A stretch of 64,000 nucleotides of DNA, taken from positions 1 to 64,000 of the forward strand of contig MCFH01000037.1 of NCBI GenBank assembly GCA_002104945.1, read 5' to 3'. The stretch comes from Piromyces finnis. Lineage: Eukaryota > Neocallimastigomycota > Neocallimastigomycetes > Neocallimastigales > Neocallimastigaceae. The notes under the pieces are model-generated. The model worked only from the letters and a program-made list of their open reading frames with translations, was not told the origin of the DNA and did no database searches. Each line of letters opens with the position of its first letter. Positions within the stretch are counted from its first letter, which is position 1. Shown piece after piece: positions 21,601-32,644 of this stretch. A program made the translations under genes and the position numbers.

Positions 21601-23160
21601 AGAAGAGTTAATGAATGGGCCTTGTATAATGAAATGGAATTTGGTATCCAGAAGTGTTCAACGATGGTGATTCGTCCTGAATCAATAGAAAATCAGAACA
21701 AGAGAGATCCAACATTTTACTTAGCAGGACAACCCATTCCAACTACTGATTGTTATACTTATCTTGGTGTTCCATTTGATAAGAATCTGTCCCTTAAACC
21801 AGTTATTAAAGCTCTTAATAACAAGGTTTTGAAAGGGCTTTTTTCAGTCAGTAAATTCTTAAGAAATCCTAATATTCCTATTCCCTTCAAAAAGCTAGTA
21901 CTTAACTCACAAGTGATTAGCAGAGTTTCATACTTTGCACCATTACTTGGATCCAACAAAGCCAGGTCTAGAATTGCACAGAAGCATGTTAACAAAGGAA
22001 TACGATGGGTTGCCGGAGTTCATAAAGCTGTATCGTTTATATCTTTATACTCTATTTCAAAAGATTTGAATATTCCTCCATTGTCAGCCAAATGTGCATT
22101 AGCTCAGGTTAGATGTTTTAACAAATGGAAAAACTCAAATTGTATTATCTCATACCTTGTCAATTACATTCCTAAATTTAGAAAATACACGTGGTGCAAA
22201 TCAAGTAGGACACTTGATAAAAAACTAAAGAAACATGGAGATGTTAAAGCAGTTAAAAACTTTTATTGGAAAGATCTCAAAGGGAATTCAATCAAAGCGC
22301 AATATTATGATGATAATAAGTTTATTGAAACTAAAGATTTTATTAAATTATGTTATGAGTACCCAGAGTTTGCCTATGGCTTCTACTGGCTATTGAAAGC
22401 AAGAAGCGGATACAAGTTGGATGCTAGAGTTGCCAAAGCTGCCAAATTTGTTGATCCAGTTTGTCCTAACTACTGTCCATGTTGCAAGTGTGGAGATCAA
22501 AGTATTAAACATTGGTTATTAGATTGTCCAACATTTAGAGATATCCGTATTAAACATTATGATTCCATAGTCCAGCTATTAAATTTTTTCAGTCAACGTA
22601 ATTCCAATAGTCCTATCAATAATAATGAAATTGATAATATCAGTAGAGATAGTAATAATATTAATAGTAATAGTAACAATAGTAATAATAACAATAGTAA
22701 TAGTAACAATAGTAATAATAACAATAGTAGTAATAGAAATAATAATATTAGTAATGATAGCAATAGTGAAGATAATAATTCTAATTTAGATAGTAATTTA
22801 GTTAATGACAGTATTAGTTCTAATAATCCGGTGAATATTAATGTGTATGATTATTCTAGTGTGTGCAGTAAAATATTTAAATTCCTTCTTGGGGGAAGAA
22901 GTTTTAACAATATCAATTACAATTCAAGGGAATGGAAAGAACTTTGTAAGCGTCAGATTCAATCTGGTACTAATGAAGGAACACCATTCTTGACGGTAAC
23001 CGCGGAACTTCTAACCAAAATCATGCCTTTTGCTATTGGCCAGCAATGGTCAATGTTCAAAAGGTTTGAAGCAACATCCAAGAGCGTCAATGCTGAAGAA
23101 ACAGTAAGACAGGCCAGGAGGGCCAGCGCAACCAATGGAGATCATAATTTTGTCCCATGA
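18634..23160 (+). CDS. LINE polyprotein: endonuclease / reverse transcriptase, copy 1
   Basis: 1508 aa. Residues 45-105 may form an RRM-like fold (DHFFLVKVH resembles an RNP motif; weak). Residues 120-240 are Gln-, Ser- and Asn-rich. An APE-like endonuclease domain spans about 247-475 with SWNTNG, FQETG, GDFN (about 386), SDIDHAL and SDHKPL. The reverse transcriptase spans about 745-1030 with IPKKGD, LDLRKAYDSV (motif A), GVRQGCPLSP (motif B) and FADD (about 971-974, catalytic Asp pair). A C-terminal zinc-binding motif CPCCKCGDQSIKHWLLDC lies near 1280, followed by an Asn/Ser-rich run. It copies element RNA at nicked target DNA. No separate upstream ORF1 is seen. The ATG at 18634 is preceded by the untranslated leader. 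Confidence 0.95.
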   Translation: MSVLYIKDKNYIRRGTRSYGIPLDDIRSFFIRGIRSWSVNMLWEKLEVILEDKFNSVISVKYFQTFNDHFFLVKVHGSSKDCIKILHMLKKKLSVTSISFSARSRRNHKYTFSTLKRKILVSNKHQHSIQQSFQQSVQQSVQQSHQQSDLQQDLQQDLQQVSHHENIPDLQQTQFQSQHSTINSNSSINSDNSSIVDSSSVSQPSSNSSTYSSDASSINNDDFNNNNNSNDSSSSNKPDNFSFCLSWNTNGWNHEKRDSISYFTAIFKPLFLCFQETGNGSGSNTDYPCRVTLRNYRHFFKKADESVPGMRGLYLGFHNSCQASLENFSGKYIISIYTFSLWNRFKCSIGNVYMPHSHHNIYVDHAKLEVRLWLQTHSSHPSILVGDFNMSKVKLSNWLSTNGLGDWEILPLRGSTISWTRGDQSSDIDHALINSKMKDLIHSGSFINNFYPVSDHKPLLINGKIIPMEDFSNDFNVPKKILKWNRLKCIEEKESILSHNKFQILSAKSNDPNVSTDELSKEFTSTAFSIADELSITSANNVIKSSFHISQQIFNLQKIKMKLYKRFKKERIYDIDEFIKRIKIYRKLIDYIHKRCNEFRKQEYLHWIKTGCEYMKSHNPKKAWKWIKKTAKIGKDSFFIAQPIKNKNGELVVATEEQLDVWHDHFEKLASDPSGVSLDLEHWYEEPTNKRFSLPMLDEWDINQDISIDEVKSAILSTPNYKASGPDGIPIEFYKALIPSSNDSNNATDNNSSGNTTSDNDAYGLNFILKLFNRIWDGDFPNSWNESSIVSIPKKGDLTDCDNYRGISLINNGIKLISKIVTTRISEYGLKNNFIRPEQFGFRKKEESISLFISIQEICRRRQLDNKETYLAFLDLRKAYDSVPIGNILHKLDCLGIRGKSLQFIKNLYLTSKANVKLDGQFSKSFDVKKGVRQGCPLSPILFNLFINDIFKECEDLGVSLGDTRCCGGLFADDIVICAPTRGCLKKMLRRVNEWALYNEMEFGIQKCSTMVIRPESIENQNKRDPTFYLAGQPIPTTDCYTYLGVPFDKNLSLKPVIKALNNKVLKGLFSVSKFLRNPNIPIPFKKLVLNSQVISRVSYFAPLLGSNKARSRIAQKHVNKGIRWVAGVHKAVSFISLYSISKDLNIPPLSAKCALAQVRCFNKWKNSNCIISYLVNYIPKFRKYTWCKSSRTLDKKLKKHGDVKAVKNFYWKDLKGNSIKAQYYDDNKFIETKDFIKLCYEYPEFAYGFYWLLKARSGYKLDARVAKAAKFVDPVCPNYCPCCKCGDQSIKHWLLDCPTFRDIRIKHYDSIVQLLNFFSQRNSNSPINNNEIDNISRDSNNINSNSNNSNNNNSNSNNSNNNNSSNRNNNISNDSNSEDNNSNLDSNLVNDSISSNNPVNINVYDYSSVCSKIFKFLLGGRSFNNINYNSREWKELCKRQIQSGTNEGTPFLTVTAELLTKIMPFAIGQQWSMFKRFEATSKSVNAEETVRQARRASATNGDHNFVP

Positions 23161-23395
23161 TAAAATTTTGATCTTTGGCTCGGTGTCCCATTGGAAGTCA
23201 AATACAATTATTATACTTTAGTATGATAGTGGCTTTCTTACTTTAATTAAAATTACTAGAATACATTATACCCAATTTTTATTCATTTGTGTTTATTTAA
23301 ACATATTTTTTTTATTTTTATTTTATTTTAATTTTTATATTTCATGTATTATAATTTTAATTAAATTAATAATAAAGTTTAAAATATTTGATGCC

Positions 23396-23398
<3 letters not shown>

Positions 23399-23435
<37 letters not shown>
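23399..23435 (+). other. Poly(A) tail of LINE copy 1, joined to copy 2
   Basis: 37 consecutive A bases after TGATGCCGTT, directly followed at 23436 by GCTTGGTTAG, which matches 17983 in the last monomer of copy 1. No unique DNA separates the two elements. Confidence 0.95.
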
Positions 23436-23438
<3 letters not shown>

Positions 23439-26400
23439 TGGTTAGTCTTTAAGGGAAAATTATTAGGACTAAGCTCATGATACTGAGCGATTAAAAAACA
23501 TTTTATTCATCGAATTAAGTATTTGATGAATAAGTTGAATGTTTGATATTCAGGTAAGTTTGTATAGTATTTAATTAGAAGAGTAATACATTTTGTTGCT
23601 GTATTTTTCTTTTATTCATGTATTCATGTAGTACTACTCTTCTCTTGTAAGAATCCAATGTAGTCAACTTTAGCATTTGCATTGTATTTTTATATTCATG
23701 TAGCTATTGTTGTATTGTTTCTTGTAAGAGACTGATTCACTCTACATCATGTAAAAATACTATTCACAAGCTTTCTGGTGTCGACATTCTTGATTCAAAT
23801 TTTTTACCAATTTAAATATTTAATGAAAAGTAAAGTCAAACAAGTTTAGTGTCAAAAAGCGATTCGAATTTACTAACAACAAACCAAAACTAGAATTTTA
23901 AAGAAAATTTACAACTAGAATTCAAAAAAAGAAACTTTAAACAAAGCATCGTAACAATTTTTGTACTATCCAGTACTTTTAAGAAGAGAGAGAGAGACAG
24001 ATTTTTTTTCCATATACGTTATATTTATAATTTTTATTAGTATTTATTTTATATTCAATATTTTTAATTAGAATTTATTATCATGTCAGTCCTTTATATT
24101 AAAGACAAGAATTATATCAGACGTGGTACCCGGTCTTATGGTATCCCCTTAGATGATATTCGCTCCTTCTTTATCCGTGGTATTCGATCATGGTCAGTAA
24201 ATATGCTATGGGAAAAACTCGAGGTTATTCTAGAAGATAAATTTAATTCAGTTATTAGTGTTAAATATTTTCAGACTTTCAATGATCACTTTTTCTTAGT
24301 CAAGGTTCATGGTTCATCAAAAGATTGTATTAAAATCTTACACATGTTAAAGAAGAAACTTTCAGTTACCTCAATTTCCTTTTCAGCTCGTAGTAGAAGG
24401 AATCACAAATACACTTTTTCCACTCTCAAACGTAAAATTTTAGTTTCTAATAAACATCAACATTCTATTCAACAATCATTTCAACAATCAGTTCAACAAT
24501 CTCATCAACAATCCGATCTTCAACTAGATCTTCAACAAGATCTTCAACAAGTTTCCCATCATGAAAATATTCCAGATCTACAGCAAACACAATTTCAATC
24601 TCAACATTCAACAATTAATTCTAATAGTTCTATCAACTCTGATAACAGTTCAATAGTTGATAGTTCTTCAGTTTCACAGCCATCTAGTAATAGTTCTACT
24701 TATTCCTCTGATGCATCATCCATTAATAATGATGACTTTAATAATAATAATAATAGCAACGATTCTTCCTCATCCAACAAGCCTGATAACTTTTCTTTTT
24801 GTCTTAGTTGGAACACCAATGGGTGGAATCACGAAAAGAGAGATAGTATTAGCTATTTCACAGCTATTTTCAAACCATTATTTTTATGTTTCCAAGAAAC
24901 TGGTAATGGTTCTGGATCGAATACAGATTATCCTTGTCGTGTTACTTTGCGAAACTATAGACACTTTTTCAAGAAAGCTGATGAATCAGTTCCGGGAATG
25001 AGAGGTTTATATTTAGGTTTTCACAATTCATGTCAAGCCTCACTTGAAAACTTCTCTGGAAAGTATATTATTTCTATTTATACTTTTAGTCTCTGGAATA
25101 GATTCAAATGCTCGATTGGAAATGTTTATATGCCTCATAGTCATCACAACATCTATGTTGATCATGCAAAGTTAGAAGTTCGCTTGTGGTTACAAACTCA
25201 TTCATCCCATCCATCGATTCTTGTTGGTGATTTTAATATGTCTAAAGTAAAATTATCCAACTGGTTATCAACTAATGGATTAGGAGATTGGGAAATTCTT
25301 CCGCTTAGAGGGTCTACTATCTCTTGGACTCGAGGTGATCAATCTTCCGACATTGACCATGCTCTTATCAATTCGAAGATGAAAGATCTTATTCACTCAG
25401 GATCATTTATAAATAATTTTTATCCTGTATCAGACCATAAGCCACTTCTTATTAATGGTAAAATTATTCCTATGGAAGATTTTTCTAATGACTTTAATGT
25501 TCCTAAGAAAATTCTGAAATGGAATAGATTAAAATGTATTGAGGAAAAGGAATCTATTCTCAGTCATAATAAATTCCAAATACTTTCAGCAAAATTCAAC
25601 GATCCTAATGTTTCTACAGATGAACTTTCCAAAGAGGTTACTTCAACTGCTTTTTCAATTGCAGACGAGCTCAGTATTACTTCAGCAAATAATGTTATAA
25701 AGTCTTCATTTCATATTTCACAACAAATTTTTAATCTTCAAAAAATCAAAATGAAGTTGTATAAGAGATTTAAAAAAGAAAGAATTTATGATATAGATGA
25801 ATTTATTAAAAGAATTAAAATCTACCGTAAACTCATTGATTACATCCACAAAAGATGTAATGAATTTAGGAAGCAAGAATATCTTCATTGGATTAAAACA
25901 GGATGTGAGTATATGAAGAGTCATAATCCTAAGAAGGCCTGGAAATGGATCAAGAAAACTGCAAAAATTGGAAAAGATTCTTTCTTTATTGCTCAACCAA
26001 TTAAAAATAAAAATGGAGAATTAGTTGTTGCTACGGAAGAACAACTAGATGTGTGGCATGATCATTTCGAAAACCTTGCATCAGATCCAAGTGGTGTAAG
26101 TCTTGATTTGGAGCATTGGTATGAAGAACCAACGAATAAACGTTTTTCACTTCCTATGCTTGATGAGTGGGATATCAACCAAGATATTAGTATTGATGAA
26201 GTCAAGTCAGCTATCCTCACTACTCCAAATTATAAAGCATCAGGTCCGGATGGTATTCCAATTGAATTTTACAAAGCATTAGTTCCATCAAGTAATGATT
26301 CTAATAAGGCTACAGATAATAATTCTTCTGGTAATACTACTTCAGATAATGATGCTCATGGTTTAAATTTTATTCTTAAATTATTCAACCGTATTTGGGA

Positions 26401-28829
26401 TGGAGATTTCCCCAACTCATGGAATGAATCCAGTATTGTTTCTATTCCTAAGAAGGGAGATTTGACAGATTGTGATAACTATCGAGGTATATCACTTATC
26501 AATAATGGTATTAAGTTGATTTCCAAAATTGTCACCACTAGAATCTCAGAATATGGTTTAAAGAATAATTTCATTAGACCTGAACAATTTGGTTTTCGAA
26601 AAAAGGAAGAAAGTATTAGTCTTTTCATTTCAATCCAAGAAATATGCCGTAGACGTCAATTAGATAATAAAGAGACATATTTGGCCTTTTTAGATCTCAG
26701 GAAAGCATACGATTCAGTCCCAATCGGTAATATTCTCCATAAATTAGATTGTTTAGGAATCCGAGGTAAGAGTCTACAATTTATCAAAAATTTATATTTA
26801 ACATCTAAGGCTAATGTCAAATTAGATGGACAATTCTCGAAATCTTTTGATGTGAAGAAAGGAGTCCGTCAAGGTTGCCCTCTTTCTCCTATTCTCTTTA
26901 ATCTCTTTATTAATGATATATTTAGAGAGTGCGAAGATCTAGGAGTCAGTTTAGGTGACACTCGATGCTGTGGTGGACTTTTTGCAGATGATATAGTTAT
27001 TTGTGCTCCAACAAGAGGATGCTTAAAAAAGATGCTTAGAAGAGTTAATGAATGGGCATTGTATAATGAAATGGAATTTGGTATCCAGAAATGTTCAACG
27101 ATGGTGATTCGTCCTGAATCAATAGAAAATCAGAACAAGAGAGATCCAACATTTTACTTAGCAGGACAACCCATTCCAACTACTGATTGTTATACTTATC
27201 TTGGTGTTCCATTTGATAAGAATCTGTCCCTTAAACCAGTAATTAAAGCTCTTAATAACAAGGTTTTGAAAGGGCTTTTCTCAGTCAGTAAATTCTTAAG
27301 AAATCCTAATATTCCTATTCCTTTCAAAAAACTAGTACTTAACTCACAAGTGATTAGCAGAGTTTCATACTTTGCACCATTACTTGGATCCAACAAAGCT
27401 AGGTCTAGGATTGCTCAGAAGCATGTTAACAAAGGAATACGATGGGTTGCCGGAGTTCATAAAGCTGTATCGTTTATATCTTTATACTCTATTTCAAAAG
27501 ATTTGAATATTCCTCCATTGTCAGCCAAATGTGCGTTAGCTCAGGTTAGATGTTTTAACAAATGGAAAAACTCAAATTGTATTATCTCACACCTTGTCAA
27601 TTACATTCCTAAATTTAGAAAATACACGTGGTGCAAATCAAGTAGGACACTTGATAAAAAATTAAAGAAACATGGAGATGTTAAAGCAGTTAAAAATTTT
27701 TATTGGAAAGATCTCAAAGGGAATTCAATCAAAGCGCAATATTATGATGATAATAAATTTATTGAAACTAAAGATTTTATTAAATTATGTTATGAGTACC
27801 CAGAGTTTGCCTATGGCTTCTACTGGCTATTGAAAGCAAGAAGCGGATACAAGTTGGATACTAGAGTTGCCAAAGCTGCCAAATTTGTTGATCCAGTTTG
27901 TCCTAACTACTGTCCATGTTGCAAGTGTGGAGATCAAAGTATTAAACATTGGTTATTAGATTGTCCAACATTTAGAGATATCCGTATTAAACATTATGAT
28001 TCCATAGTCCAGCTATTAAATTTTTTCAGTCAACGTAATTCCAATAGTCCTATCAATAATAATGAAATTGATAATATCAGTAGAGATAGTAATAACATTA
28101 ATAGTAATAGTAACAATAGTAGTAATAACAATAGTAATAGTAACAATAGTAATAATAACAATAATAGAAATAATAATATTAGTAATGATAGCAATAGTGA
28201 AGATAATAATTCTAATTTAGATAGTAATTTAGTTAATGATAGTAATAGTTCTAATAATCCGGTGAATATTAATGTGTATGATTATTCTAGTGTGTGCAGT
28301 AAAATATTTAAATTCCTTCTTGGGGGAAGAAGTTTTAACAATATTAATTACAATTCAAGGGAATGGAAAGAACTTTGTAAGCGTCAGATTCAATCTGGTA
28401 CTAATGAAGGAGCACCATTCTTGACGGTAACAGCGGAACTTCTAACCAAAATCATGCCTTTTGCTATTGGCCAGCAATGGTCAATGTTCAAAAGGTTTGA
28501 AGCAACATCCAAGAGCGTCAATGCTGAAGAAACAGTAAGACAGGCCAGGAGGGCCAGCGCAACCAATGGAGATCATAATTTTGTTCCATGACAAAATTTT
28601 GATCTTTGGCTCGGTGTCCCATTGGAAATCAAATACAATTATTATACTTTAGTATGATAGTGGCTTTCTTACTTTAATTAAAATTACTAGAATACATTAT
28701 ACCCAATTTTTATTCATTTGTGTTTATTTAAACATATTTTTTTTTATTTTTATTTTTATTTTTTAATTTTTTATTACATGTATTATAATTTTAATTAAAT
28801 TAATAATAAAGGTTAATATATTTGATGCC

Positions 28830-28870
<41 letters not shown>
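23436..28870 (+). mobile_element. LINE copy 2, 5'-truncated in the last monomer
   Basis: 5.4-kb copy that starts at the base equivalent to 17983 of copy 1, within the end of monomer 4. It then has the same 5' UTR, ORF (24083-28591), 3' UTR and a 38-base poly(A) (28833-28870). It differs from copy 1 by scattered substitutions and by repeat-length changes in the Gln-rich and Asn-rich runs. It abuts the tail of copy 1 without an intervening target-site duplication. The outer duplication after it (28871-28881) matches that before copy 1. Confidence 0.95.
24083..28591 (+). CDS. LINE polyprotein: endonuclease / reverse transcriptase, copy 2
   Basis: 1502 aa, intact, same domains as the copy at 18634: Gln-rich leader, APE-like endonuclease (GDFN, SDHKPL), reverse transcriptase with LDLRKAYDSV, GVRQGCPLSP and FADD, and the C-terminal Cys/His motif. 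It lacks a few residues in the Gln repeat and the Asn/Ser repeat. Differences seen include SNDP to FNDP, EFTS to EVTS, ILST to ILTT and YLVN to HLVN; none touches a catalytic motif. Both copies therefore look competent. Confidence 0.95.
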   Translation: MSVLYIKDKNYIRRGTRSYGIPLDDIRSFFIRGIRSWSVNMLWEKLEVILEDKFNSVISVKYFQTFNDHFFLVKVHGSSKDCIKILHMLKKKLSVTSISFSARSRRNHKYTFSTLKRKILVSNKHQHSIQQSFQQSVQQSHQQSDLQLDLQQDLQQVSHHENIPDLQQTQFQSQHSTINSNSSINSDNSSIVDSSSVSQPSSNSSTYSSDASSINNDDFNNNNNSNDSSSSNKPDNFSFCLSWNTNGWNHEKRDSISYFTAIFKPLFLCFQETGNGSGSNTDYPCRVTLRNYRHFFKKADESVPGMRGLYLGFHNSCQASLENFSGKYIISIYTFSLWNRFKCSIGNVYMPHSHHNIYVDHAKLEVRLWLQTHSSHPSILVGDFNMSKVKLSNWLSTNGLGDWEILPLRGSTISWTRGDQSSDIDHALINSKMKDLIHSGSFINNFYPVSDHKPLLINGKIIPMEDFSNDFNVPKKILKWNRLKCIEEKESILSHNKFQILSAKFNDPNVSTDELSKEVTSTAFSIADELSITSANNVIKSSFHISQQIFNLQKIKMKLYKRFKKERIYDIDEFIKRIKIYRKLIDYIHKRCNEFRKQEYLHWIKTGCEYMKSHNPKKAWKWIKKTAKIGKDSFFIAQPIKNKNGELVVATEEQLDVWHDHFENLASDPSGVSLDLEHWYEEPTNKRFSLPMLDEWDINQDISIDEVKSAILTTPNYKASGPDGIPIEFYKALVPSSNDSNKATDNNSSGNTTSDNDAHGLNFILKLFNRIWDGDFPNSWNESSIVSIPKKGDLTDCDNYRGISLINNGIKLISKIVTTRISEYGLKNNFIRPEQFGFRKKEESISLFISIQEICRRRQLDNKETYLAFLDLRKAYDSVPIGNILHKLDCLGIRGKSLQFIKNLYLTSKANVKLDGQFSKSFDVKKGVRQGCPLSPILFNLFINDIFRECEDLGVSLGDTRCCGGLFADDIVICAPTRGCLKKMLRRVNEWALYNEMEFGIQKCSTMVIRPESIENQNKRDPTFYLAGQPIPTTDCYTYLGVPFDKNLSLKPVIKALNNKVLKGLFSVSKFLRNPNIPIPFKKLVLNSQVISRVSYFAPLLGSNKARSRIAQKHVNKGIRWVAGVHKAVSFISLYSISKDLNIPPLSAKCALAQVRCFNKWKNSNCIISHLVNYIPKFRKYTWCKSSRTLDKKLKKHGDVKAVKNFYWKDLKGNSIKAQYYDDNKFIETKDFIKLCYEYPEFAYGFYWLLKARSGYKLDTRVAKAAKFVDPVCPNYCPCCKCGDQSIKHWLLDCPTFRDIRIKHYDSIVQLLNFFSQRNSNSPINNNEIDNISRDSNNINSNSNNSSNNNSNSNNSNNNNNRNNNISNDSNSEDNNSNLDSNLVNDSNSSNNPVNINVYDYSSVCSKIFKFLLGGRSFNNINYNSREWKELCKRQIQSGTNEGAPFLTVTAELLTKIMPFAIGQQWSMFKRFEATSKSVNAEETVRQARRASATNGDHNFVP

Positions 28871-28872
<2 letters not shown>

Positions 28873-28881
28873 TTTTGAACA
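28871..28881. repeat. Target-site duplication, right copy
   Basis: GATTTTGAACA immediately after the poly(A) of LINE copy 2, identical to 17521-17531. Confidence 0.9.
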
Positions 28882-29226
28882 AACAATTATAAATTACTCT
28901 TATATTTTAATCTATAAACAACAAACAAGTTTATATTGAATATCTATTTATTAAATATTTAAAAATAAAATGAAAAGTATCTATTTTTTAATGTAATAAT
29001 TAGAAATATTGAAAATAATATGAATCAACTATTTTTTAATGAATAATTTCATTTATTAAAAATATTAAAAAGTTTATTATTATTACATATATTTTATATA
29101 TTATTTTATTTTATTTTATTTTATTTTATTTTTTTTTTTTTAATTTTATTATTATTAATAATAATAATATTATTATTATTATTAATCTTTATTTTTTTTA
29201 TTTTTATTTTTTTTACCGGATTCAAT
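28882..29226. other. AT-rich intergenic
   Basis: 3' flank of the BRO1-like gene, with ATTTT and ATT repeats around 29100-29190. No gene is seen. Confidence 0.55.
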
Positions 29227-32200
29227 TTAATCTAATAAAGATGGTTGATTGTATTGTTGTGGTTTTAATGGCTTATATTGAGACAAAGAAGCTAATTGTT
29301 GATTTTGAATTGAATTAACTTGTGCAATATCTTGAGTTTGTTGTTGTTGTTGTTGTTGTTGTTGTTGATAATAATTAGTTTGTGGAGTAGTTGCTGTAGT
29401 GGTTTGTGAATAATAAGCTGGATTAGCTTGTTGTTGGTAATAAGGATTTTGGGCTTGGGTTGGTTGTTGTTGATAGGTGTATCCAGTTGTTGTATTTTGA
29501 GTGGTATAAAGTGGTTGTTGAGGTTGTTGTCCATAATAGGCTGGTTGGATGGGTGTTTGAGGTACAGCTCTTTGTTGTGGCTGTTGACCATATGGATTAA
29601 CATAAACGTTTGTTGTAGTTGCTGGTGCTGCAGCTTGATGTGATGTAGTTGTTGCTGCTTGAGCATAATAATTTACATAAGGTGCTTGTTGTTGAGGCTG
29701 TTGAGTTTGACCATAAAGTGATGTAGTTGAGCTTTGAGTGAAAGAAACAGAACCTGGTGGTGGTGGAAGTGGTGGTCGAACTGGTGAGGTAATAGAAGCA
29801 GAAATAGGATCTTGAGTAGTGGTTGGCTTTGGAGGAATAGCTGGAGCAGTAGTGTTGACTGATTGAGGTTGAGGTTTATACATATCATATGTATTTTGTT
29901 GGTAAATTGGATAGGTGGATGGTCTTCCAATAGTTTGAGCTTGTGGTTGGGTTTGTGTAGCATACATAGTTGGAACATAAGCTTGTGAATTAGAAGTTTG
30001 ATTAAAAGATGGTTGTTTTTGATATGGAGTTGCTGCTGGAGCAGTAGAAGTTGTTTGATAAGATGGATAAGTTACTGACTGAGGAGTTGTAACGGAAGGT
30101 AAAGAATATGATGATTGTTGTGTTGGGTAGAGAGGTTGTTGTTGTTGTTGTTGTTGTTGTTGCTGTTGTGATGAATATGTATTTTGTGTTGGAATAGAGG
30201 CTTGAACTTGTGGTTGTGGTTGTGTTTGTGGTGGTGGACTAATAAGTGCTTGTTGTAATTTAAGGGCAGTTTGATTTTGAAGATTTAATGTTTGTGGTTG
30301 TTGTGGTTGTTGTTGATAAGCAGAATATGCGGAAATAGGTTGAGTTTGAGTTACTGGTTGTTGATAATTGTATTGAGCTACTGGTGCTTGCTGTGTGATA
30401 GTTGAAGCTGGTTGTTGATATAATGGTATAGAAGGTTGTTGTTGTTGTTGTTGTTGTTGTTGTTGAGGAACGTACGCAGCTGATGCTTGAGTTGGAGAAG
30501 AAACCAATGATAAAGATGGAGCTTGAGCAGATTCATTTAAAACAAGTGAGTTTCTTTGTATATTAGTTGGTGATTGAATAGCAGCAACTGGGGCGGTGGC
30601 GGTATTAATATAAGAATAAGATTGTGGAGAAGTAACTGTTGGTGAAGCATAATAATTTGTTGTTGGACTTTGTAATTTATTTGAAGGAACACTTGGTGTG
30701 TATGGTGTTGCAGAAGATGGTACATTAGAATTACTTAAATTCAGACTATTTAATTTATCTAATAATATTTTCTGATCATCTGCAGCTTTTTCCTCTTTAA
30801 CCTTTTTTTCCAAATTATTTCTTTGGGTTAATCTTTGACTAACATAATTATTAGTGTCAATTTTTAAATTATCGATGGCATTGTTGAGATTAGTGTAACA
30901 CTGAATACCAGAATCAAGGTTTTTATAAATATCTTTCCATAATTCAAATGCATCTCTAAATTCTTTATTTTTTTGTTCTTTCTTGGCATTGAAAGTATCA
31001 ACAGATTTAAATATTTCAGATTCATTTTTTAATTTATTAAATCCTTCTGTAAGATCATTTAAAAATTTATTATTATCTTCAATATTCCTAGAAATATTGT
31101 CTCTAATGCCTTGGAATTTTGCTAATTCAGTTTGGAAGACTTGTTTTTCCTTATGTTTTTTTACTAAAAGAATACTATTAATGTCATCGTTTTGAATCTA
31201 TAATTTATTTAACGTGATTATGAAATTACATAAATATAAAAAAGAAAAGGTTTAATTTATTAGTAAATATTATAAATAGTAATATGCAATAAACGATAAT
31301 ATTATTATCGTTTAACAGAACATATATTATTCTTATGCTTAATTACTTTATATCTTAATTCTTCAATTAATTTCTTTCTTTCTCCTTGACAACCTTTAAG
31401 ATTCATAATTAAAGCTTCAATATTATTAATTTTTTCTAGTTCATTTTTTTTCTTATCTAAAACATCATCCATATTAACATCAATTAAGTTAACAGTTTGT
31501 TCTTCTTTAGAATCACTTTCTATTATACTCTTAATATAATCTGCTTTAACTTTCTCAACTGGTTGTTCTAATGCATCAATATATTTTTTATTTGCATTGT
31601 ATTTTGTGATGATTGCATTATCAGCAGTAATAGCTTCTTCAAGGGAGGCTCTATATTTTTTTAAATTTTGACGGATATTTGAAGATGATGTTATCGATGA
31701 TTCTTGAGTCCATTTTGTATTATATATTTGTAATTTAATATCGTATTCTCTTTGTTCTTTATCTAATTCTAATCCTATATTATTTAAATTTTCATGTGCT
31801 TTCATTTGAAGAGTATTAAGTGAAGCAATAGTTGAAGTAATTGTTTTGCCGATTTTAACTTCTTGTTGAACCAAATTACAAAATGTAGCAATTTCTTCTG
31901 GGAAACTAACCATATTTTCATTAATGCCTTCATTCTTTAAAGCATCTTTGGCTTTATTAATTGTATTAACAATATCTTGAGATTGCATTAGTGATTGGAA
32001 ATTACTATCTTCAATGTCACAACGATCTACTTCTTCTCTAAGAATTTTGGCTTTTTCTTCTGAATATAATGAAGAAGCTTCGTGAACTTGAATTGGAATC
32101 AAACGATGAAAAACATCTTGACCAATAATACCTTGTGCTTCTTTTTTACCATTTGGGCAAATATCAACAAAATTCAAATTTTTAACAACACATAATTTTT

Positions 32201-32612
32201 CTGGGGCTTCTAATGTATCAGCATTTGGTACAATTTCTTGATAAACAATATCATTATCTTTTATGGCTTGCTTTTTCTTATCAGTAACTAGGGCTAAGTA
32301 AGCTTTTGTAGCTTCAAATAAAGATTGAGAAGCAGATGTTGAATTTCCAGTAGATGCTGATTGTGAATCACTTGATGATACACTAAATGATGGATAATTA
32401 CTAGCAAATGACTTTGCAAGCTTATTAGCATCCTTAGCATAATTTTCTGCTAAGGTTAAATAAGAGATAATATGTCCGTATTTACCTTCATCTGCACAGG
32501 CTAATGCTTTATAATAATTTGAAATAGTAGCATAATATTTACTTTTAACCTTTATATTTTTATTAATTTAGAATTAATTGAAATATTTAAAATTAATATA
32601 ATATATAACAAT

Positions 32613-32644
<32 letters not shown>

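Larger units (their letters stand above)
17532..23435 (+). mobile_element. Non-LTR retrotransposon (LINE), copy 1, full length
   Basis: 5.9-kb element: a 5' array of about four monomers (17532-18000), a unique 5' UTR to 18633, one long ORF (18634-23160), a 3' UTR and a 37-base poly(A) (23399-23435). The order of endonuclease, reverse transcriptase and C-terminal Cys/His motif places it among APE-type non-LTR elements (the L1/Tad/jockey broad group); the clade is not determined here. The ORF is intact and nearly identical to that of copy 2, so activity is recent. Insertion is by target-primed reverse transcription in this class. Confidence 0.95.
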
